The notes under the pieces were generated by a model, which saw only the letters and a program-made list of their open reading frames with translations, searched no databases and had not been told where the DNA came from. Made by a program: the position numbers and the translations under genes. This document shows, piece after piece, positions 42,113 to 55,342 of a stretch of 64,000 nt of DNA; positions within the stretch are counted from its first letter, which is position 1; every line of letters begins with the position of its first letter. Source of the stretch: Mangifera indica (taxonomy: Eukaryota > Streptophyta > Magnoliopsida > Sapindales > Anacardiaceae); the NCBI RefSeq assembly GCF_011075055.1, contig NC_058139.1:12793584-12857583 (forward strand), given 5' to 3'.

Positions 42113-44772
42113 ATCTCTAACTTGCACTATAGCTAATCACTTATATGTTTAATATCATATGCAACTACATAGCTATTGTGCTTCTACTACGACGGAGGCT
42201 TTGTCAACGGATATATCAAATTGTCATCTATATCAACTCTCACAAATTATATGTTTTCACGCTAAAGGATCTCTTAAATCAAGTGATATCATCTAAATAT
42301 GTGTTTCAACCTTTGGTGAGACTGTTGCTCCTTTGCCTAAGCAATGGATCCATGGTTTTCATAATAAAACTTGATTAACTCAACAATGCTAAGAACTACT
42401 CCAAGTTCTGTGATGAATTTCTTAATCCAAACAGTTTTCTTTGCCACTTTGGAAAAGGCAATGTACTTGGACTCCTTTCTAAAATCTATAATTATACTTA
42501 GAGCTTTTCTAGCTAACTACAATCCTTCAAACAAAATAAAAATCTTGATTAGAATTTAAAGTCATCTTGATTAGTCTTAAAGCTAGTACATTGTATCTTC
42601 TTACAATGTGTTTAAGGTATCCTCTATAAACTAAAAATGAATCCTTAGTCTTTCTCAGGCATTTTAAGATATTCTAATCAGTTGTCTAGTGTTTTCCATC
42701 TAGATCATATTGATATCTGCTACAAACACTCAAGGCATATAAGATATCAACCTTTATATATAACATGGCATATAAGATTGGTTTTAACATAAATGTGTAT
42801 GGGATCTGACTCATTTTATCCCTCTCAAATTATATTTGAGGACATATCTCCTTTAAGAGATATACACCATGGGACATAGGTAAAAATCATTTCTTGAATT
42901 CTTTCACGTTCAATTTACTCAGTACCTTATCTATGTACATGTTTTAAATTAAGCCAAATAACATACATAATTTGTCACGATAGATCTTAATGTCGAGGAT
43001 GTAGGTTGTTTCCCCCAAGTATTTCATGGAAAAGTATTGAGATAACTAAGTTTTTACTGACTGCAAGTTTGGCACATCATCTTTTATTATCAATATGTGA
43101 TCGACACATAATTTTACATATGTTATTATACTCCTACTCACCTTATATAGACATGGTTCATCTTTGTTTTTGATAAAGCCAAACTCATATACAGTGTCAT
43201 CAAAACAAATGTTTCAAATCTTTGAAGCCTTACTGAGTCTATAAATGGAACTATGTAACTTGCATACCTTGTCAGCTTGTCTAACAAGAATGGAGCCATC
43301 AAGTTGTGTCATATAAACATCCTTTACAAAGTTACCATTTAGAATAGTTGTCTTAACACCCATCTATCTAATTTTATAGTCATGGTATGCAATAATCATA
43401 AGCATAATCCTGATAAACTTAAGCATCGTAACCAATAAAAAGGTTTCATCATAGTCAATGTCATATTTTTGGGTGAAACCTATAGCAACCAATAATGTTT
43501 TATAAATATGCACATTATCTTCCATGTCAGTTTTCTTTTTGAAAACCTATTTGCACCCTATAGGTTTTACTCTTTAGTTTATCCATTAGAATCTATACTT
43601 GGTTCTGGTACATAGAACTTATCATAGCTTTAAACCATCTCTTAGAGTCTGGACTCAAATAGCATCAATGTAGGTTATAGGCTCATAATCATAGATGACC
43701 AATATGTCACTGTATTTAGTCATAAGAAAATTGAATCATTTTGGCTTATGATGTACTCAGTTAGACTTATATAGCTCATGTGTCTATTGAGTTGGTTTCT
43801 CTGTTCCACTTATGGTGGAGTGATTTCCTTACTATGATCAACCATTTGTGATGGTACATTAACTTGTCCAACATGTGTGGTACCTTGTGGTATCAAAATT
43901 TCATCAAGTTTTACCTTCCTTGCTCAAATACTTCAAAGAATAAATTCTCCCTTAAGGAAAACATTGATTTAAGCAACATAAACTTTTTACTCTTCCAAAT
44001 GGTGGAAGATCCCTTAGTTTCCTTTTGGTAACCCATTAAGATACACTTTTGGGATTTAGTGCTTAACTTGTTCGAAGTTAATTTCTTGACATAAGTTTTA
44101 CAACCTCAAATTCTTAAGTAATGTAAATTGGGTTTTGCCCTGGTCTGTAATCATATAGAGTTTTGTCCTCAAATTTGGATAGGACATAATTCAGTGTATA
44201 AACAGTTTTTTCTAATGCATAGCCTAAAATGACAAGGGTAGATATATATAACTCATCATAAACCTAAACATTTACATTAAGGTTCTATTGTTTCATTCAA
44301 ATACACCATTGTGTTGGGGTGTACCAAGAGAAGTTAGGATATTATCACATTCTATTTTAGGTATTCTCTTAATTTAGCACTTAGGTATTCACATTTTTTA
44401 TCGCTTCAGAGGATTTTAATATATTTTCCAAGTTGTGTTTCTACTTTGTTCTTGAATTTTTTAAATTTCTCAAAGTATTCAAACTTGTGTTTCATTAAAA
44501 AACCATAGTCATATTTACTGAAACCATCAGTAAATGTGACGAGGTAAGATTCCCCATATATGTCATACATTGTCATGAGCCTACACACATCATTGTGTAT
44601 GAGTCCTAACAATTTAGTCACTTTTTCACTATGTCTAGTGAAAGGTGTTTGGTCATCTTACCTAATAGGCATGATTCACATTTATTATATGACTAAAAAT
44701 CAAATGATTGCAGAACTCCTTCTTTGATAAGATTTAAATGAGGCTAAAAACTTATTGCCTATGGCTTACAAG
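42113..44772 (-). pseudogene. Copia pol remnant: RNase H, reverse transcriptase, integrase
   Basis: In minus-strand order from 44772. End of GAG-pre-integrase at 44640-44770 (KCESCLLGKMTKH). Integrase core at 44406-44621 (TKLLGLIHNDVC, VTFTDGFSKYDYGFLMKHK). Reverse transcriptase at about 43140-43500 (VKTTILNGNF-VYMTQ, FGFIKNKDEPCLYK). The block with SMKYLGETTYILDIKIYRDK near 43020. RNase H tail near 42380-42560 (KFITELG). Stops and frameshifts are frequent; the element cannot make an intact protein. Confidence 0.85.
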
Positions 44773-46042
44773 TGCACAAGTCAATCAAGTAATACAAAAA
44801 TATGTCAGTCTGACAAGGATTGGCTATTAATTACTGGTGCATTTTGTAATTTGAATTAACTAAATAAACCAAATATTTACTCTAGAAAAAAGAATAAAAT
44901 GTAGCAATTTAATTAAAATTAGCGAAGAAATTGATTAAAACAAAAAATTAAAGGACTAATTATCAAGCAAACTTATCTACGGTTTAAGATTTTACATGAA
45001 TCACTTGTAATTGCTAACAGATCAGATCTAACAGTAATAAATTGATGAGAACTTGATGAGTAATCATCCTAAATTACTTAATTCTTCTTTTGAAATTGAT
45101 TAACTGTGTAAAAATTAAGAAATTACCTACTTTCGTGGTCAAGTATTAATCAAATCCCATTAAAGGCCTATAAAATGATCACAAAATCCACAAGGAACCT
45201 AAATCTATTTCTAAATAAAAATTCCAGGTTCAAAAATTACTTGAACTAATTGATTATCTATCTTTCAATGGTATAAAATCAATATACAAACAAACTAGAT
45301 GTTGGGCCTAAAAGATCAAGCAAGAAATAAGTTCACAATCACAACATCAAAACTTCATCAACAATAAATTACATCAAAAACCCATTAACAATCACAAAGA
45401 TTCATAGATCCATCATAAACCCTAGGTAGGAAATTTAGCTACTCATATCTACCACAATAAATCCACGAAAATCAATTAAAGAAAGATTCATCACGTTCAA
45501 AATAGAGAGAAATAGCTATCAAGAAGAAAAAGGTTAGAGAAAACCCTTGGGTCTTCAAGTTTGATAGGCTAGATCCTCTCTAGCTTGATCCTTGAGGTTG
45601 AATCTTGAATCTTCCTCTTGGATCTTGTGGTTTTTCCTTTAAAATTTCCTCCCTTTTGGTGTTGTCGTCCCTCTTCATGGTGTAAAGAGATGATTTTTTT
45701 CTTTTTATACTAAGCCAACTCAACCCTCATTTGTTTCTTGCATCTTTTTCCTTTTTTTTTTTAATTCTCATCATTAATTATTGACTTAATTGAATCAATT
45801 ATGGTCATAATTGGGTTTTGCATCACTTTAACAATTCATACCTTTTTCCTATTATGATCGTTTAATTTTTATCCTAATTAAGCCCAAACCTTGTCAAATG
45901 ACCTAAAAATATTATTCAAAGTGTCAAATAAGATTAAATAATAGAAAAAAACTAAAATTAGGAAATTAATCAAAATAAACTAAAATTTACCTAAAATGAA
46001 CTAATTAAAAGTTATAAATGTATGTATAAAATACACACATCA
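44773..46042. mobile_element. 1.27-kb insertion in the copia pol region
   Basis: Breaks the GAG-pre-integrase motif: the minus-strand reading ends TCLWPCR just right of 46042 and resumes with the rest of the domain left of 44773. It starts TGCACAAGTCAATC and ends ACACATCA. The imperfect flanks CTTACAAG (44765-44772) and CCTGCAAG (46043-46050) may be an 8-bp target duplication. No coding frame. It resembles a common non-autonomous plant repeat, but I cannot classify it. Confidence 0.65.
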
Positions 46043-46059
46043 CCTGCAAGGCCACAGAC

Positions 46060-46790
46060 ACGTGATATTCAAATCATTGGTTTTTAATCATTTATTTTGC
46101 ATATTAAGTATCTCATTATCAAGTTTTAAAATATACAAAGCATTACACAATTCAGTTATTCTATAAAAAATATTATTTAAGTTGATGGTTATAATATCAC
46201 CATAAAAAAAATATGAATATCCCTCTTTGTTCAATATGGACACTGAAATTAAGTTTTTAGAAACAAAATGAACATCGTAACAATTGTTCAATTTTAAAAC
46301 TATCCCAATGAAAAACCTAAAATAATAGGATCCTACAGTTAATGCATCAATGTTTGCTCCATTTCTACCACGTAGGTCAACCTCTCTTTTGGCGAGCAAT
46401 CCACTTTATCGTAGTTCATGTGGTATTCAAATTATTTGTTTTTAATTGTTTATTTTGCACATTGAGTATCTCATTATCAAGTTTTAAAATATAAAAAGCA
46501 TTAAACAATTCAGTTATTTAATAACAAATATTATTTAAGTTGATGGTTATAGTACCACAATCAATAAGATATTAATATCCTTTTTTGTTCAATATGGACA
46601 CATAAATTAGGTTTCTAGAAATAGAAGGAACATAGTAACAATTGTTCAATTTTAAAACTAGCCTAGTGGGGAACATAAGGTAATAAGATCCCACAACTAA
46701 TACAGTAATGTATGCTTCATTTCTAACATGTAAGTCAACCTCTCTTTCAATGAGCAATCTATTCTTTCATAATTCATGTATATCAAAACA
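46060..46790 (-). repeat. 368-bp tandem duplication of the copia protease region
   Basis: The two copies begin at about 46060 and 46428. Both encode the same protease-domain stretch: REVDLRGRNGANIDALTVGS in the first (46088-46399) and REVDLHVRNEAYITVLVVGS in the second (46572-46757). Both contain VLKLNNCY. Their divergence suggests the duplication is old. Confidence 0.85.
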
Positions 46791-46889
46791 AATATGAGAA
46801 CAAAATCATATGTCTAAAACTCAAGATGCACAAGAGAATGGTTTATCTTAGTGACAAACAAACCTAAAGTAGAAGTAATAGCCTTCTTT

Positions 46890-47160
46890 TTCTTGATTTC
46901 TAGAAAGGTCTTACAATGTCTCTTTTAATGACCAAACTTCTGACAACTTTTCCATTTCCCATACCATCAATGGGTTTTGTAGAAATATTAGGTTGTTTTT
47001 GGGCCTTAGGCTTAGACTTAGCCTTAGCCTTGCCCTTAACCATGGCTTTAAATGCCTTAGCACCAACCGTAAACACATTTATTGAAGCCCTCTTCACATC
47101 CTACTCTACAATCTTTAACATATACAACAACTCCTTTTCTTTTTCTCACTCAAGTTAAAT
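46890..47160 (-). pseudogene. Copia gag C-terminal remnant
   Basis: The minus-strand frame at 46900-47097 has the Lys/Ala-rich KGKAKAKSKPKAQKQPN stretch that precedes the zinc knuckle in copia gag. The knuckle cysteines are not readable. Confidence 0.6.
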
Positions 47161-49405
47161 TTCATAATGAATTAGCCCAAGACAGATGAATAGATTTCAA
47201 TATTGGGTCAATGGCAAGCTTATTGTCCATGAAAAAACCTAAACTCACCAACAACTATATGTAGCCAATCATTTGACCACATGAAGGCAACCTTAACCTT
47301 CTTCTTAAAGTTTGCAATCATTTAATATGCTCAACATCACATATCCTTTTTCTCTTAGGTGGCATCAGAACTAGGCTCTTGGGTTAGTACCCCTTCAATA
47401 ATGTGTAACCTCTTTTATTAATGTAATACAACCTAAAGATTTCAATACTAGTTGGTGAAGCTACCTTTATGCAACATATTTCATTTATCGAGAATCAAAC
47501 AAGACATAGTTGCAATGGTGATTTGTTTTATCTACAAATTAGATTAAGAGAATTAGTAATTTATTAATTCACTTAAATACAGATTTTAAATTAACCGCTT
47601 CCACTATTTTCCTTAAGTCAAAGGTCTTCACAGTTTGACTCGAAAAGTTTCAATGGACTTCCTAGTGGATCAAAATCCTATTGAACTAACCCAACCTTCA
47701 TTTTAGTGAACAAGTTAGAATTGTCTAATTAGGTAAATTAACAAATTAATCATAAAAGCTTATAGTCTCAAGTTAGGTGTTACCCCAACAAATTATGTAA
47801 CCTAAATTATGACTTTTAGTATTAGTAGGATGGATACTACATATCATTTTGCATCAACAAATTTATTTTCTATTCCCTAACATACTTTACATTTGTTTTG
47901 ACAAACAAACAAAGTACATTAGTTAAGTTGAACCCAATATGACTACCACCCAATTTCCCACCTAGTAAAAATGTATCATTCGCTTTAACGAACAAGTTTA
48001 CATCGAATAGGGGCTTAATCGGGATGTCATATTGAAATGCACCAATTTTTAATATGTGGCTTAATATTTGTTTGAAGGATTTCATTAATTATGTCTCATT
48101 AGCTTTAGTCTATATATGAGGTGTTATTTATTCTATATATGTCTCATTTAGTCTATATATGTCTCATTAGTTTTAGTCTAAAATAGAAACATAAGTATGT
48201 AAACTACAATGTAAACGTGCTAGTATACAACTTATTCTAATGTCAAATCCCTCGAGTCATGAAAGGTTTGGCTAGTCAACCTAGATCCTACTCTTCAAGT
48301 CTTCGATGCTTTTCCTTCGTCTTCATTTTTTAAGTGTACATTGTTTTGTTTCCTAGTTATATATTTTATAATAAAAGAAAATTAATATATTTCTAATTTT
48401 ATATTTAAAATCAGAAACCTCAAGTTACATTTGAAGGAAGTTAGGTGAAAGGAAAGTACATTTAGAAAAATAAAAGAACGCAAGATGCGTAGATTCTATT
48501 TTAAAATTATTACAAATGTACATTCCCAAAGAAAAATTGCATTCATAGGTCTGTAGTTGTATACCAAATATCATGCATATATTCTTATAGATACATTCAT
48601 AATCAAAATTAAATTAAATTATTTTACCCAAATTTTGAATTACATTTTAGTCTCTTAAGTTTGCATAATTGTAATTCAACCCCAAAGGAATGAAAATTTG
48701 CAATTTTGTCCCTATTCACTAAAAAAGGGTTAAAACTATAAATTCTACCTCAAACAAGCATGTAGGCTTTCATAGACGGGCGTTTAACATTACATATCTG
48801 AAATTCATTGAAATTTCATAAGCCTGAACTACTAGCCAAACGACCATGGTGATAGGTGAATTTTTCACTAATGAATGGATGATCATGATAGATGAATGGG
48901 CATCCATTCGCAAAAAATTCTAAAGATAAAAAGATTCCATGCTCATCACTATGGTAGAATGTATTGATGAACGGTCACGTGTCAACGTGTGCATGCCCGT
49001 CCATGACATTTTTTTTAGGTTCTATTGTGAAGTAGTTATCGAAAACCCCTGTTGTTGCCAAGATAAGACAACGTGACATGCAAACCTATCTCACACCATT
49101 AATAACCCTCCAAATGTAGAATAGTATGAATCCATGACAATTTCGTGCAACAATATGAAATCGATAATATTTTACCAAATTCTCAAACCTGTACATTCTC
49201 AACAATTTAAATAAGGAAAAAAATAAAGAACATACATAAACTCAACAATTTAATATTATCTTTACATTGCCATGATTGTCAATGTTCATGCATTAACATG
49301 AACATAAATCAATGAATAGAAAAATTATGATTGAATCAAGTACATGCATTACATAAAATAAATAAAAAATAGCAAGTATAATTTTCATGAAAATACCCAA
49401 ATGTT
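47161..49405 (-). mobile_element. Copia gag and leader remains
   Basis: Part (47640-48090) is homologous to 52990-53400, the leader of the second copy. A short repeat of CTATATATGTCTCATT lies at 48108-48175. No intact frame. The part at 48.2-49.4 kb was not otherwise recognised; it holds one CACGTGTCAACGTGTGCATG stretch. Confidence 0.5.
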
Positions 49406-49418
49406 GGCTCTAATACCA
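49406..49418 (-). other. Primer-binding site of the copia element
   Basis: The minus strand reads TGGTATTAGAGCC, which matches the initiator-Met tRNA primer site TGGTATCAGAGC apart from one base. It lies one base from the LTR edge, fixing the element's orientation (minus). Confidence 0.8.
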
Positions 49419-49419
49419 C

Positions 49420-49740
49420 TATTGGGGATTTTTAGGTTTTCAAAATTTAAAGAGGCAACAAAATACAAATAAAAAGAATTCAAATAAAACCTAAACCTAT
49501 TGAGGATCATATTCTAGGAATTATTTTCATGAAACATGTTAACATCATATAGGGTGTTCTAAGAACACAATATCGGCGTTTGAAGGTTTCTTCAGTCTTT
49601 ATGTAGCTATAAATACACTATCCAACCCCCCACTATGAGATAGCGTCTTGGTATCCATGCGAAACATGGATGGAATAGAGGTTGAAATCAGTCACTTAAA
49701 GATGTTAGGGATTTCTATGTATGACTAGCCTTTTACAAGT
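49420..49740 (-). mobile_element. Truncated 5' LTR of the large copia element
   Basis: About 320 bp homologous to the first 300 bp (+ strand) of the LTR at 40446; shared phrases include GGAATTAT-TCATGAAA and TATAA-TACACTATC. Homology stops near 49740, so some 1.35 kb of this LTR is gone. Confidence 0.75.
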
Positions 49741-49910
49741 GTACATCTTTGTTAAAATTACATATAGGCATGCATGGTCACATGCACGGGTGTACAACCT
49801 TCATGACTAATGCAAGCTCAATTTCTCTACACATCTTTGGTCGTGACTTCACTTACAAGTGTGTACATGTGTGCATAGTCAGGTGCATTGGTACACCTAG
49901 CCTCTCTAAA
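49741..49910. mobile_element. Gypsy LTR-like fragment
   Basis: Contains CATGCATGGTCACATGCACG and GTGTGTACATGTGTGCATAG, the palindromic phrases typical of the gypsy LTRs in this window. It is wedged between the copia LTR and the palindromic LTR. Confidence 0.35.
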
Positions 49911-50034
49911 TGTCGGAAATATAAATTGGGTTTACAAGTGTGAAAATTGAAAATCATATTACACAAAACCAATTGGTTTCGTGTAATATGAGTTTCAATT
50001 TTCACACTTGTAAACCCAATTTATATTTCTGACA
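49911..50034 (+). mobile_element. 124-bp palindromic short LTR (TRIM-like)
   Basis: TGTCGGAAATATAAATTGGG at the left is mirrored by CCCAATTTATATTTCTGACA at the right. The 60-bp arms have three mismatches around a central AATT. It begins TGT, ends ACA and is followed immediately by a primer-binding site, which is the layout of a small LTR. No second LTR was found nearby. Confidence 0.7.
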
Positions 50035-50046
50035 TGGTATCAGAGC
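50035..50046 (+). other. tRNA-Met primer-binding site
   Basis: A perfect TGGTATCAGAGC directly after the palindromic LTR, on the plus strand. Confidence 0.8.
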
Positions 50047-52862
50047 ACAAAACAACCTATACACTTATCGTTTCCAACCTATACACTTCCTAAAGATATT
50101 ATTATCATTATACCCTTTGATACGACCGTATATCTTAGGCACCTTGCATATAACATAACCAAACAAGTGTTCCAAATCTAATTTGCATCTCATTGACATG
50201 GTTAACTCTTGAATGTTTTCTAACATCCTAAATGCTTATTCGACTAATCTACTCTATAAGCACTGTCATCCTAGATGACTAAGCCTAAGCTCATCTCAAC
50301 ATTCCAAATTCCATGTAAAAATTGTACTAAACAACATCCCAAATATCTTTTGCTAAAAGTGTTTATGACACAATGTTGATCAGACTTTAGGCTAACTAAC
50401 ACTAATACTCTAATAACATGAGCAATTTGATTATAGTTTGTCCCTTACCATATATGCATAACTATGAGACTATTGACTAATAACCATCCTCAGATGGCTT
50501 CTACCATGGGCACATATGTGAAGCATTTCGCTAACCACATGTGGAACTAACTATTGAAACTCTTCGTACAATGCACCCCTAAAATAAATTGAGTTGCTAA
50601 AATGGCTCAACACCAAGTGCATAAGGCATCTCGTGGGTATTCATTCATACTTAGCCTTATTACTTATACATATATTATGCCACATTACACACAATTGATG
50701 GTTATCTTGTTCAACATCTTGTTTTCTCACTTTACTAATTTTGATCAGAATCTAGTTCGATCTAGGTCTGTGTCATCTTCTAAACAATTGGGTATATCTG
50801 ATTAGCTAGTTATCTCAATTTGCCTTCAAAAAGGCTTTTTTATCCTTATCCCTATTCCAAGACATAATATAGGGGTAAAACTATCCTTGGACTGCCTTCT
50901 ATAGGTGTGATTATAACTTTGTAGACTCGTACCTTTATTGAGTGATGTATGTTACACTATTTAGTGTGGCAATCATTCATCATAAATCCTTAATAACATT
51001 TCCCTAATGTCAAATAATTTCTATTATTTTATTTTTCACTTTGTCATGGGCGTACAACATTACAACTTACACCCTTATGTCTGTTATGTACAGATATACA
51101 CCTTATAGTGTATAACCACCTAATTTTAAGCATTCACAGTCATATATTGACTCATAAAGAGTCATCTTCTACCTAAGTCATGTATGGGTGTACATCTTTA
51201 CATGTATGATCGTACATCATCATTTGTATATTGTATTTCTTTGTTTTCTGACTAAATAGACACTGCCACTATTTCTTAAATCTTGCCAAATAAGTCTCTA
51301 GCACACTATAACATGTTTTTATCAACAAACAACACAAATCAAAGCTATATCCATGCATACTAATTCATCAACATATATTTAACTTATTTATCAATCAATA
51401 ACAAACAATCCTCATTATACAACCTATTAAATCTCTATATAACATGCTCATCATAAATCATGGTCTCTAGAAACTTATTATATCATCACAGAAATACTAG
51501 CTCATGACTCATGATAAAAATCATAATTAAATCCTAATATGATCATCATACTTACTTGACTTTTGGTTGTGTTTAGTCTTCACATGGCCTACTTCAGTTT
51601 TTTGACGATCCTAGGATTTCTTAGGCACTCTCCCAAATCTAATAAACACTTTGCTTTCTCTTAACTTTGTCTAGAAAATATAGAATGCATAATGACTTAA
51701 TTTCAACCTTCATTCATTTTTATTTTGGCAATATCACATTATGTGAGAATGTGCAGCCCTCATGCATTGGCAGACCAGCAGTTTCATGGCAAAAACCATG
51801 ATTTGTGATCACTAAAAATCATCCTTATCCAAAATTTAACCATAAACGATCGTACACCACTTCATGTATGGGCGTATATAGTGTTTTCTTAGGCATATGA
51901 GTATGCACCTCTAACATGCACGATTATAACTTGTCCAACAGTTAGCCAATTTCATGTGTTATGCATAAAATGATCATTTTGCCCCTTTTCATTCATGTAT
52001 GATCGTTCGCCCCTATGGCATATGATCATACACCCCTATAGCATAAAAATAAGACTCTAAACTGTAGATCAAGCATTTTTCCTATTAGTTTGTTCAATAC
52101 ACACACAAAAACACATATATTACTCCATACAAATTTAGACAAATCAATGAGCATAACATATACATTCCATTCAATAGTTAAAACCATATTTCATCATCCT
52201 TACCCATTTGAACAAACAAAGTAATCCAATTGTATGCCTAATATCCAATCACATATCATCACTATGTTTTTCTTAAAGCCAAAAGTTTTCAAACATGCAT
52301 TAACATAGATTAAATCATAACATATCTAATCTATTATCATTATCATGGCATTAAAAAATATGACTTAGGTAAATCTCACTACTTACAGGTTTCTACCAAT
52401 GCTAGAATATTCAATGCCTTTTTAGATTGCTTGAAGGGTTTTCATCCTCTTTTAAACTTGCCGAAAAATTGGTTACCATAATTGTGGCAAAAACACCAAA
52501 AGATCTCACTCAAAACCCTTTCAACTATGGATAACGATACACTCAATATTACGATGATAATAATCCTTAAACTCTAGCAAATGTGCCTTATATAAAAAAT
52601 TCTTCCTATAACAATGTGTACGAGAGTGCATGCTCAGTATGCACAATCATACATCCTTTTAAATAATCCAAAATGGTGTGTTATCCATCTAGCTGATATG
52701 GCACATAAAGTATAGGCATACGTTTTTCATGTACTATCATACATCCCCTTAAATATACAATACTTATCATAATTTTAATTCTAACGCCAACCACAATCAT
52801 ATATAATCAAACTATATACAGAATGATTAATTTACTCTCAGACATATCTATGGGTATCATGC
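50047..52862 (-). mobile_element. Gypsy LTR and leader sequence, no gene
   Basis: The minus strand begins TGATACCCATAGATATGTC at about 52859, close to the start of the other gypsy LTRs. Clusters of CATGTATGATCGTACA-like self-complementary words occur at 51050-51230, 51840-52030 and 52620-52760. The left limit is not clear, and the first 800 bases could be internal leader of the TRIM-like or another element. Confidence 0.4.
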
Positions 52863-53663
52863 ATAATGTTAAAATTTATGATAAATTAATGTCAAATTTT
52901 ACTAATTTATTTAACATGGGATTTTGTTATTTTCTTTAATTCAGTAACCCTCTTAATTGGACTTTAGAAGTCTTAGTGGATTTCTTAGTGGGCTAAGATC
53001 CTATCAAGCACATTTTAACCTTCACTTTGGCAAACAAGTCACATAGACCGATTAGGCAAGTCACAAACCAATTATTCAAGTCCAAAGTCTCATGTCAAAA
53101 TGGTTATGTCGATAAACTAAATAATGTCAAGTATAACTCTTATTTTGGTAGGATGAATACTGCATATTACCATGTATTAATAATTTCTAGCAAATTCCAC
53201 CTTTGCTTTGGCAAACAAGATTCGTATTTCAATTAAGTAAAACCTAACACAAATAGACATTTAATTTTTCATTTGGTATAAGTGTTTTGTTTTTACAAAT
53301 AAGGCTCCAATGAACAAGGGTTTAATTATGATGTTATGTTGGAAGACATTCAATTATTTTTTACTTAATATTTATTTGAGTGATATGTTATATTAACAAT
53401 CTTACAAATTTTAGGTTTGCATGTGAGGTGATTTAGTTTGCAATATTCAAATGAGGATCAAACTGCAACAATATTCAAATAGGTATATAATTAATTTTTT
53501 TATTAAGTTTAATTTTTTGATAGACCATGAATGGTTGATTATGCATGGTGTCAAGTCGTAGGTCTTTTTAGTTTTTTTTTTTTTTTTTTGTTCTAGAATG
53601 AATGCTTGAAATTTTTAAAATAAGGTTTGAATGTCTTACCTTTTCTAATAGTTCTGATAGCAC
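52863..53663 (-). mobile_element. Leader of a second copia element
   Basis: Homologous to 47640-48090 (shared CTTTGGCAAACAAG-like and AGGATG-ATACT-CATAT phrases). It ends in a degenerate primer site (minus strand TGCTATCAGAAC, near 53650-53662). A pure T run lies at about 53570-53590. Confidence 0.55.
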
Positions 53664-55342
53664 TGCTAGTTATTCATGGCGTCAAAATAATGATAAGCAC
53701 AATCGAAGGATGATTTTAAAAAAATCGTACACATATATTATTAACTAATGAATATTAGCAAGATTTGTTCATGAGTCATATCATACAAATATTTGAGATG
53801 GAAACCACCATAGGGTGTTTAGGATACCCATTCTTGTTTAGAGGCTCTTTCATCTTTAAACATTTAAATTGTGTGCATCTTTTCCGATCCAACATAGGAT
53901 GGCATCAAGATTTCTATATAAGGCACACAAGCAGTAAAAGGCTATAGAAAACTTAGTAGGTCTGTAGAACCCTTAGAGGACAAAGTATATGTGAGAGTAT
54001 TAACAAATTTGACAAAAATATAAAAATGTAGCAATACAATTCATTTATATAGAAAAACATAAGTAATTGTTCATTAGTCATATACAGTCATTCATATGAA
54101 GCATAACATATCAACCATATTTGTGATTTAATCCTTGCGATATGTGACAAGATAATCGAATAAGGCCAACTAAGGATAACGAATGCTTATTCACTCACTA
54201 TGCATGACCATTCATTCAATCTGACACTTATTCAATATTTAATTCTTATTTATTCCAAATTGGATAAGTTAACTCTCTTATATTTTTTTTCCAAACTCTC
54301 AATTTTTGGTTTATTTTAGTTTGGCCCATAAAGCAGACAAAGTCACAATCATGTCTTATTATTTTATGAATCTTAAAACCTTTATCTCATATTCCAAACA
54401 TAATTCACTTCATACAATCCAAAGCCTCTAGATCTTGTGATCTACCTTTTTTTGTGTAGTACCCATTAGTTTTCAATCATGTTAGTAATGAATGGATTCA
54501 CAATGAATCTACATTTGTTAATCATCCATACATAGACTAAGATCAATCTCTAGCAAGACATCATGACCACCCAAATGATAAAGTGTTACTAATAAATAAG
54601 AACCTATCAATACAGTTACCATTCAATACGATCATTCCATCCTCCAACATCTCTACAAGGCTAAGACACATAATTAGTGTCTACATAAAAAAAAAAAAAA
54701 AAAACTAGATTTGCATTGATTAATGGTTGCACAAATAATTTAATAGTATTGAATTGAGTGACAACTCAATCCTATAGTGGTCGTAAATTTATATGGTTAT
54801 TGACATCTATTAGTAAGTTTAACAAAGACTTCCACTCATGTACCCATGAGTGATAAATCTTATATTAATCCACCAAAACTTTCATATATCTCTCAATATG
54901 GCTAATCACCATCACTTTAATAATCTTTTTTTAAGTTCTACCTTGGGTTGGTGTCAAAACACATTGATCATTGTACACAATGTGATAACCTCAAGTCGAA
55001 GGATCATATATATCATTGTTTGTTTAATGATATGTTTCATAGACACTATGGTAACTCATATGAAACTCAACATGTACCTACATGTTGTACTAAATTATTA
55101 GCAAACAATCTTGACTCATGAAATTTCTTATCACCTTTTAGTCCGAGTAATATCAGAACTATGGATATATCTAGAATGACCACCATATGTAAATTTTAGG
55201 TTCCCATAATTAGTAACATGCATTGATCCCCTTGCCATAGGTCAACCATCCTAACAGTATTTATCTAATTACATAAAGTAAAGACAATCTGATAAAGATA
55301 TATATACATGAGATTATTGGCTTTAGATAAACTACTCTAACA
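53664..55342 (-). mobile_element. 5' LTR of the second copia element
   Basis: About 1,679 bp, close to the 1,667 bp of the LTR at 40446 and similar along its length (for example, TCATAAATTTAAGTGGTTAT versus TCGTAAATTTATATGGTTAT). It ends with TTGGCTTTAGATAAACTA, the counterpart of TTGGCTTTAGGTCATTAC at 42088. The rest of this element is missing. Confidence 0.65.

Noticed and set aside
40446..49740. An endogenous pararetrovirus
   Set aside because: Domain order (protease, integrase, reverse transcriptase, RNase H), the LTRs and the primer-binding site are those of Ty1/copia, and no movement or coat protein was seen.
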